Shown piece by piece: positions 5,945-10,742 of a stretch of 10,742 bases of DNA; position 1 is the stretch's first letter; each line of letters begins with the position of its first letter. The DNA comes from TCS-49 sp964442515 (GTDB taxonomy: Bacteria; Campylobacterota; Campylobacteria; Campylobacterales; Sulfurovaceae). The translations under genes and the position numbers were made by a program. The stretch spans positions 1 to 10,742 of the forward strand of contig CAYUAC010000069.1 in the NCBI GenBank assembly GCA_964442515.1, given 5' to 3'. The notes under the pieces were generated by a model, which ran no database searches, was not told the origin of the DNA, and saw nothing but the letters and a program-made list of their open reading frames with translations.

Positions 5945-5983
5945 ATCAATAGATACAAAAGTATTTGGTAAAAGGAGTAACAG

Positions 5984-6256
5984 ATGGAAATCAATGCAGC
6001 TTCCATGATGGCTCATCAAAGTATGATGAACACAAGCGCCCACAACGTGGCAAATGTCAATACACAGGATTACAATGCAAAACAAAGCAGCATCGGCAAT
6101 GAACTTCAGGTCAATACGACTGAAACGAAGATGCCGACGAACTTAAGCAAAGAGATGCCAGAACAGGTAAACGTTACCGCCGGGTTTGACGCCCAGGCAA
6201 AAGCGATCCACTCTCAGGACCATGTGCTTGGCACGCTTTTGAATATGAAGGTATAG
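5984..6256 (+). CDS. mini flagellar rod-like protein (FlgC/FlgB-type termini)
   Basis: A 90-residue protein that looks like the two conserved terminal helices of an axial flagellar rod protein with almost nothing in between. Residues 5-33 (AASMMAHQSMMNTSAHNVAN and on to NTQDYNAK) follow the rod/hook N-terminal pattern xxSGMxAQxxxxxxxxxNxANxNTxGYKA. Residues 68-89 (FDAQAKAIHSQDHVLGTLLN) follow the C-terminal pattern YEANxKxIxTxDxMLxTLL. Full-length FlgC is about 130-160 residues and FlgB is similar, so this is a reduced member or a specialised paralogue; it appears intact, with a good SD (AAAGGAG) and no frameshift. Rod proteins are exported through the flagellar type III gate. It lies 52 bp after the aminotransferase gene and 45 bp before the next gene. 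It may instead be an uncharacterised small protein that uses the same coiled-coil termini. Confidence 0.62.
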   Translation: MEINAASMMAHQSMMNTSAHNVANVNTQDYNAKQSSIGNELQVNTTETKMPTNLSKEMPEQVNVTAGFDAQAKAIHSQDHVLGTLLNMKV

Positions 6257-6301
6257 TTTTTGCTTGAGCAAAACAAAACTTACAACAAACAAAGAGGATA
6301 G

Positions 6302-6913
6302 ATGCAGCAAGAGCAATTAGACGCAATGGAGCAGATAGAAAATTTAAAAAACGATGAGCAGTTTCAGCAGAATCTGCAGACGCTGGCAAAAGAAGCCAAA
6401 GAAGAAAACAGCGTAGCCAAAATGTACCAGGTTTTGGACGCGACGCTTCTAGTTCAGGATGAAAGCCAGCAGGATGAGGCGATCGATGAGATTTATACGC
6501 TGATTTTGCAAACTTCATTTGATGATCTGGCCAAACATTTGGCCGAGGAAAAAAAGTTTGACCATGAGGATGAGGAGCATCTTGCGAAGCTTCGGGCAAT
6601 CTACGAACACGGGATCGAAAAATACAGCAGCGGCGATTTTACCGGCGCCAAAGAGATTTTTTTGGTGCTTTACCACGTTTTTGACGCCGAGCATATGAAA
6701 CTGCCGCTGCTGGTGCATGTCACTGCAGCCTCCAAGGAAGTGGATTTTGAAGATTTTTTTCAAGACTTTGCCGATGCCCGGAAGATCGCCGAAGATACCA
6801 GCGCGTACGCGTATTTTATAAAAGATTTTAAAATCGATGCCGAAAGCTTTCTGGAAGAAAACAGCGAAGCACTCAAAGCAGCACTTGTGGAGCTGGAAGG
6901 TTTGAGGAGTTAA
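6302..6913 (+). CDS. acidic helical protein of unknown function, TPR/type III chaperone-like
   Basis: I do not recognise this 203-residue protein. It is acidic, has no signal peptide or membrane segment, and is predicted by eye to be almost wholly alpha-helical. Residues 98-122 (RAIYEHGIEKYSSGDFTGAK plus EIFLV) resemble the first tetratricopeptide unit of SycD/LcrH-type secretion chaperones, with the Y-x-x-G-D-F-x-x-A-x-x-I-F spacing; later repeats are not clear. The ATG at 6302 has AGAGGAT upstream. It follows the mini rod-like gene, and its last codons (GAGGAG) contain the SD for murC, which starts only 3 bp after its stop, so it is in the murC-mutS2 transcription unit. Its neighbours allow a role as a chaperone for an exported flagellar protein, but that is speculation. 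Confidence 0.8.
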   Translation: MQQEQLDAMEQIENLKNDEQFQQNLQTLAKEAKEENSVAKMYQVLDATLLVQDESQQDEAIDEIYTLILQTSFDDLAKHLAEEKKFDHEDEEHLAKLRAIYEHGIEKYSSGDFTGAKEIFLVLYHVFDAEHMKLPLLVHVTAASKEVDFEDFFQDFADARKIAEDTSAYAYFIKDFKIDAESFLEENSEALKAALVELEGLRS

Positions 6914-6916
6914 GCG

Positions 6917-8209
6917 GTGCGGGTGCATTTTATCGGAATCGGAGGAATAGGGCTGTCGGGATTGGCGAAGTTTTTGCAGCATGACGGCTACAGTATCAGC
7001 GGTTCTGATATGAAAAGTACCCCCATCACCGACGCGCTTGTAAAAGCAGGGGCCAAGCTGACCATTCCCCACAGCTGCAACGCGATTTCGGGACAGGAGC
7101 TGGTGATCCACTCTGCAGCAATCAAGCCAAACAACGTCGAACTGCGACAGGCAAAAGAAGCGGGTATCAAATCGATGCCAAGAAGCGAAGCGTTGAAATT
7201 TATTTTGCAGGATAAACAGGTCTATTCCGTCGCCGGGGCCCACGGCAAAAGTACGACTTCGGCGATTTTGGCATCTCTGCTTGAACACAGCAGTGCCATC
7301 ATCGGGGCTATTAGCAAAGATTTTGGTTCCAACGTACGCATCAAAAACAAAAAAACACTGGTGTTTGAAGCCGATGAAAGTGACGCGAGTTTTCTCAATT
7401 CCAACCCCTACTGCGCCGTTGTTACCAATGCCGAACCCGAGCATATGGAGTTTTACGGCTACGATGAAAAACGCTTTTACGAAGCCTATACCGACTTTAT
7501 CAAAAAGGCTACAAAACGGGTACTGTACAGAGACGATGCGTTTTTAAAAAGCCTGGATGTGGATGCCACCTGGCTTTGTAAAGACGATATCAAAGATATA
7601 AGCTTTGTGCTCAAAGACAAGCTGCCCTATACCCGTTTCAGGCTTAAAGACCTGGGTGAATTTGAAGTTTACGGTTTTGGCGAACATATCGCTATTGATG
7701 CCTCTTTGGCGATCCTGGCCGCACTTGAGCAGCTGCCCCTTGGCACGATCAAAAAAAATATCAAAAACTACAAGGGGATTAAGAAGCGCTTTGATATTAT
7801 CCACAGCGATGAGAACCTTACTATTATCGATGATTACGCCCATCACCCCACAGAGATCAAAGCGACGATGGCTTCTGCCATCGAATTTGCCAGGCTCAGC
7901 GGTAAAAAGCCCGTCACCGCTATCTGGCAGCCGCATAAATACAGCCGCACTATTGATAATCTGCAGGGGTTCAAAGAGTGCTTTAAAGGGTGTGATAGAT
8001 TGGTTATCTTACCCGTATACAGCGTGGGAGAAGAGCCGTGTCACATTGACTTTGAAAAAGAATTCAGCGATTATGAAGTGATCTTTGCCGACAGTGTGCA
8101 TACCAACCAGCTGTTTCAAGATGATACAATGATCGCAGATATTAAGCAGGGGTTGATCTTAGGGTTAGGCGCCGGTGATATCACCTATCAACTACGGGGG
8201 CAAATTTGA
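6917..8209 (+). CDS. murC: UDP-N-acetylmuramate--L-alanine ligase MurC
   Basis: MurC adds L-alanine to UDP-MurNAc with ATP in the cytoplasm, the first amino acid step in making the peptidoglycan stem peptide. The 430-residue protein has the N-terminal Rossmann motif HFIGIGGIGLSGLA (residues 4-17), the ATP loop GAHGKSTT (107-114), EADESDASFL (151-160), TNAEPEHMEFY (170-180), the linker DDYAHHPTEI (305-314) and WQPHKYSR (337-344). The ATP loop has Ala and Ser in place of the usual Thr residues, and the usual GxHNxxN segment reads GEHIAID (255-261); both look like lineage features rather than damage. The length is at the short end for MurC. The start is GTG at 6917 with an SD in the preceding gene. 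Its stop overlaps the TTG start of the next gene by 4 bp. Confidence 0.93.
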   Translation: MRVHFIGIGGIGLSGLAKFLQHDGYSISGSDMKSTPITDALVKAGAKLTIPHSCNAISGQELVIHSAAIKPNNVELRQAKEAGIKSMPRSEALKFILQDKQVYSVAGAHGKSTTSAILASLLEHSSAIIGAISKDFGSNVRIKNKKTLVFEADESDASFLNSNPYCAVVTNAEPEHMEFYGYDEKRFYEAYTDFIKKATKRVLYRDDAFLKSLDVDATWLCKDDIKDISFVLKDKLPYTRFRLKDLGEFEVYGFGEHIAIDASLAILAALEQLPLGTIKKNIKNYKGIKKRFDIIHSDENLTIIDDYAHHPTEIKATMASAIEFARLSGKKPVTAIWQPHKYSRTIDNLQGFKECFKGCDRLVILPVYSVGEEPCHIDFEKEFSDYEVIFADSVHTNQLFQDDTMIADIKQGLILGLGAGDITYQLRGQI

Positions 8210-8532
8210 AACTGGCATTATTGATTGTAGCCGTTGCGCTGTTTATTATCTCGGTTCTTGCCGTGGTAAAAGAAAAATATGAAAAAGAAGTGATCACCGG
8301 CAGCGTGCTTGGCTTTGTACTCCTGGCGGTGGCGTATAACTATTTTGTCGGCATCGGGACTGATACAATGCAAAAAATCGTATACGCATACGAACACAAT
8401 AAAACCCTGCAATGCGATGAGATGCAGGTAAATAAGCAAGAGTTCAGTTACGATTACGCGACCCAGAGTTTTGTGGGCAGGGGTGAGTTTAAGGGCAAAG
8501 TGATCTCTATTGATACATGTGAGGTGCAATGA
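8206..8532 (+). CDS. small membrane protein of unknown function
   Basis: A 108-residue protein with two predicted membrane segments, about residues 3-20 and 30-49, followed by a soluble C-terminal part of about 55 residues that contains two cysteines (C70 and C105). I do not recognise the family. The only reasonable start is TTG at 8206, overlapping the murC stop (TTGA) with GGGGG as a poor SD, so expression probably depends on translation of murC. Its stop overlaps the mutS2 ATG (ATGA). The double overlap shows it is a real, conserved-looking member of the operon. With two helices in a hairpin, the soluble part should lie on the same side as the short N-terminus; which side is not clear. Confidence 0.8.
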   Translation: MKLALLIVAVALFIISVLAVVKEKYEKEVITGSVLGFVLLAVAYNYFVGIGTDTMQKIVYAYEHNKTLQCDEMQVNKQEFSYDYATQSFVGRGEFKGKVISIDTCEVQ

Positions 8533-10733
8533 TAGATCCGGACAAACTTGATTTAGGTGAGTACGTCAGCGCGTTTGAATCGTTTTTAGCACGGCCCAAA
8601 CCCTTTATCCTTCAGGGCGATATCAATACCCACTACCGCTATATTGCAAAGCTGCAAACCTATGAATTTACACCGCCTCCGCCTGTAAAAAATCTGGATC
8701 AAGCGTTGATGCACCTTAGCAAGCAGGGGGTTTTACCCCTTGAAGAGATTTATGAATTCATCAAAATTATAGATTATTTTGCCTATCTCAAAACGCTTGC
8801 GTTTGAAGGCAAGATCAAAGAGTGGATCGACAATATCAAAATCCCCGAGCAGATCAGTGAGATCAGTTCTTTTTTTGACGATCACGGCGGCATTGATATC
8901 AACAAGGATGAAACCCTCTACGGCCTGCACAGGGCATATGAACGCAGCAAAAAAGAGATCAGGCAGAAACTGTACGGTATGACCAACAACCGCGATCTGC
9001 AAAACTTTCTGGTTGACAGGCAGGTTCACTTCCATGATCAGCAGGAGTGTCTGCTGGTCAGAGGCGGTTTCCACGCGGTGATGAAAGCAAGTGTGGTGGG
9101 CAGAAGCAGCGGCGGATTTTTTTACGTACTGCCCCAGAGCGTATCGCAGCTGCGCCAGCACCAAAGCGGCATCCTTGACAAGATCGAACAGATCAAAACG
9201 CGCTATGCCAGGGAGTTTAGCGCGGTCTTTCATACCCATCTGCCCTTTTTGCGATTTATCAATAAAACCTTTGATCAGTTTGACCATTACCAGGCCAGGA
9301 TATTTTTTGCCAAAGCCAAAGATTACAGTTTTATCCTGCCAAACAAAAGCCAAAAGGTACGGCTTGGAGGGTTTTTACACCCCGCACTCAAAGAGGGTGT
9401 CAGCTGTGATATTTCGCTGGAAAAAAAGGTGATGATTATTACCGGTGTCAACGCCGGGGGCAAAACGATGCTGCTCAAATCGCTTTTGAGTGCGGTGTTT
9501 ATGGCTAAATATCTGCTGCCTATGCATTGCAACCCCTCTCATACCCAAATCGGCAGTTTTAAAAGTATCGAAGCCATCATCGATGATCCCCAAAACGTGA
9601 AAAACGATATCTCCACCTTTGCCGGACGGATGCTGGAATTTAGCAAAATGTTTAACAAAACCAAAGCGATCGCGGGCGTGGATGAGATCGAACTGGGTAC
9701 CGACAGCGACGAGGCGGCTTCGCTTTTTAAAGTGATCCTTTCCCGGCTGATCAAACGCGATATTACCCTGATTGTCACCACCCACCACAAACGCCTGGCT
9801 TCATTGATGGCAAGCAGCGAAGATGTGGAGCTTGTCGCGGCGGTGTATGACAAAAAAAAGCAGCTGCCTACCTATACCTTTTTACAAGGTGCCATCGGCA
9901 AGAGTTATGCCTTTGAAACCGCCCAGCGCTACGGTATTGCTAAAAACGTCGTAGCCGAGGCCAAAGAGGTTTTTGGCGAGGATAAGGAAAAACTTAACGA
10001 ACTGATCGAAAAGTCTACCACCCTTGAAAGCCAGCTTCGCAAAAAGATTTCCCAAGCCGATAAAAATCTTGCGCATCTGCAAAAGCAGCAGCAGGAGCTG
10101 GATGCGTACAAGCAAAAGCTGGCCGCAGATTATGACGCCATGGTTGCGCAGCTTACCAGAGGGTATGAAGCAGCAAGAAAAGAGCTCAAACAAGCGATCA
10201 ACAAAGATACCAAAACAAAACACAGAGCCCTTAACAGTGCCGATAAAACACAAAAAAACCTCCGGCAAAACAGTGCCGAAACCAAAAACAAAGCCGCGCC
10301 AAAAGCAGCCGGCCTGAAAGTAGGGCAGTGGGTGCGCTACAACAATTCCAAAGGCGTGATTACCAAGCTTTCCAATAAAAAGGCGTTTGTGGAAATCAAC
10401 GGGATGACCCTGCAGGTGAAAAAAGAAAAACTCACCCCCGCTGCCAAACCCAAAAAAGAGGCAAGCGTGGATGTGGCGGTGCAAAAAGAAGCGGGTTTTG
10501 TCAAGCTGGATCTGCACGGAATGCGCTGGGAAGAGGCAAGGGACGAACTGGACCGTTTTGTCTCAAACGCCCTTCTGCACAGCTTTGATGAAGTCTTTGT
10601 CTACCACGGCGTGGGCAGCGGAGCGCTTGCGCGGATGGTGCGCGAATTTTGCAAAAATCATCCACGAATTGCCTCCTGCGAAGACGCCGCACCCAATCAG
10701 GGCGGGTCCGGTGCGACAGTCATAAAGTTTTAA
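8529..10733 (+). CDS. mutS2: endonuclease MutS2
   Basis: MutS2 is a MutS homologue lacking the mismatch-recognition domains; in different bacteria it suppresses homologous recombination or acts on collided ribosomes, and in Helicobacter it limits recombination. The 734-residue protein shows a core/clamp region (about 1-295), the ATPase with Walker A GVNAGGKT (306-313), DISTFAGRM (360-368), Walker B VDEIELGTDSDEA (384-396) and TTHH (417-420), a long charged coiled-coil (about 480-585), a small KOW-like beta segment (595-635), and a C-terminal Smr domain with LDLHG (660-664) and HGVGSGAL (693-700). The Smr LDLHG motif is intact, so nuclease activity is plausible. The ATG overlaps the stop of the preceding membrane protein gene by 4 bp. 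The gene is complete, its TAA ending at 10733; no terminator is visible in the last 9 bases. Confidence 0.95.
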   Translation: MIDPDKLDLGEYVSAFESFLARPKPFILQGDINTHYRYIAKLQTYEFTPPPPVKNLDQALMHLSKQGVLPLEEIYEFIKIIDYFAYLKTLAFEGKIKEWIDNIKIPEQISEISSFFDDHGGIDINKDETLYGLHRAYERSKKEIRQKLYGMTNNRDLQNFLVDRQVHFHDQQECLLVRGGFHAVMKASVVGRSSGGFFYVLPQSVSQLRQHQSGILDKIEQIKTRYAREFSAVFHTHLPFLRFINKTFDQFDHYQARIFFAKAKDYSFILPNKSQKVRLGGFLHPALKEGVSCDISLEKKVMIITGVNAGGKTMLLKSLLSAVFMAKYLLPMHCNPSHTQIGSFKSIEAIIDDPQNVKNDISTFAGRMLEFSKMFNKTKAIAGVDEIELGTDSDEAASLFKVILSRLIKRDITLIVTTHHKRLASLMASSEDVELVAAVYDKKKQLPTYTFLQGAIGKSYAFETAQRYGIAKNVVAEAKEVFGEDKEKLNELIEKSTTLESQLRKKISQADKNLAHLQKQQQELDAYKQKLAADYDAMVAQLTRGYEAARKELKQAINKDTKTKHRALNSADKTQKNLRQNSAETKNKAAPKAAGLKVGQWVRYNNSKGVITKLSNKKAFVEINGMTLQVKKEKLTPAAKPKKEASVDVAVQKEAGFVKLDLHGMRWEEARDELDRFVSNALLHSFDEVFVYHGVGSGALARMVREFCKNHPRIASCEDAAPNQGGSGATVIKF

Positions 10734-10742
10734 GCAATAAAA

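Noticed and set aside
6258..6273. Inverted repeat TTTTGC/GCAAAA after the mini-rod gene
   Set aside because: The stem is AT-rich with a 4-nt loop and is followed by A-rich DNA, not a T run, so it is unlikely to terminate transcription on the plus strand; the downstream genes probably remain in the same unit.
6515..7444. A 309-codon open frame on the minus strand across the 6302-6913 gene and murC
   Set aside because: Despite its length it spans two opposing coding genes, has no recognisable domain and is rich in Phe, His and Val in the manner of antisense translations.
1..10742. CRISPR arrays, insertion sequences, prophage or toxin-antitoxin genes
   Set aside because: No spaced direct repeats, transposase-like frames, integrase or att-like duplications were seen anywhere in the window.

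Overview
The window looks like chromosomal DNA from a member of the Campylobacterota (formerly Epsilonproteobacteria), probably a free-living, marine or otherwise salt-exposed Sulfurimonas/Sulfurovum-like lineage. The evidence is the gene order rpsB-tsf-ABC ATPase-fliR (as I recall it, the Campylobacter jejuni Cj1182c-Cj1179c order), a MurC carrying GAHGKSTT instead of the usual GTHGKTTT, a short MutS2 with a DEIELGTDSDEA Walker B region, and a DapC-like aminotransferase. The genus is inferred, not shown. An ectoine hydroxylase gene suggests osmotic stress protection.

Layout. Positions 1 to about 334 (+ strand) are the end of an rRNA operon: the last ~27 nt of 23S rRNA, a ~190-nt spacer with short tandem heptamers and two hairpins, then a complete 5S rRNA. 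Converging on it from the right is a minus-strand operon (3535 down to 407): rpsB, tsf, a LolD/FtsE-like ABC ATPase and fliR. These genes are tightly spaced, with SD sequences or starts embedded in the preceding gene. A candidate promoter and a leader with a perfect 9-bp hairpin precede rpsB. Next, also on the minus strand, is a monocistronic ectD with its own SD, a good -10 and a 3' hairpin; no ectABC genes are beside it.

From 4626 to 4830 a divergent promoter region separates ectD from the rightward genes. The first is a DapC-type aminotransferase, whose start is best placed at 4831 because a good extended -10 lies just upstream. It is followed by a 90-aa protein resembling a FlgC-type flagellar rod protein reduced to its two terminal helices, and a 203-aa acidic helical protein of unknown function with a weak TPR/type III chaperone look. 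The tightly coupled murC, a small two-helix membrane protein gene and mutS2 complete the window (overlaps of 4 bp at both last junctions).

Functional themes: translation (S2, EF-Ts, rRNA), cell wall precursor synthesis (DAP aminotransferase, MurC), flagellar export and rod (FliR, mini-rod protein), DNA maintenance (MutS2) and osmoprotection (EctD). Most is conserved housekeeping. The parts most worth a second look are the stand-alone ectD, the mini-rod/chaperone-like gene pair, the rpsB leader hairpin and the pre-5S RNA structures.
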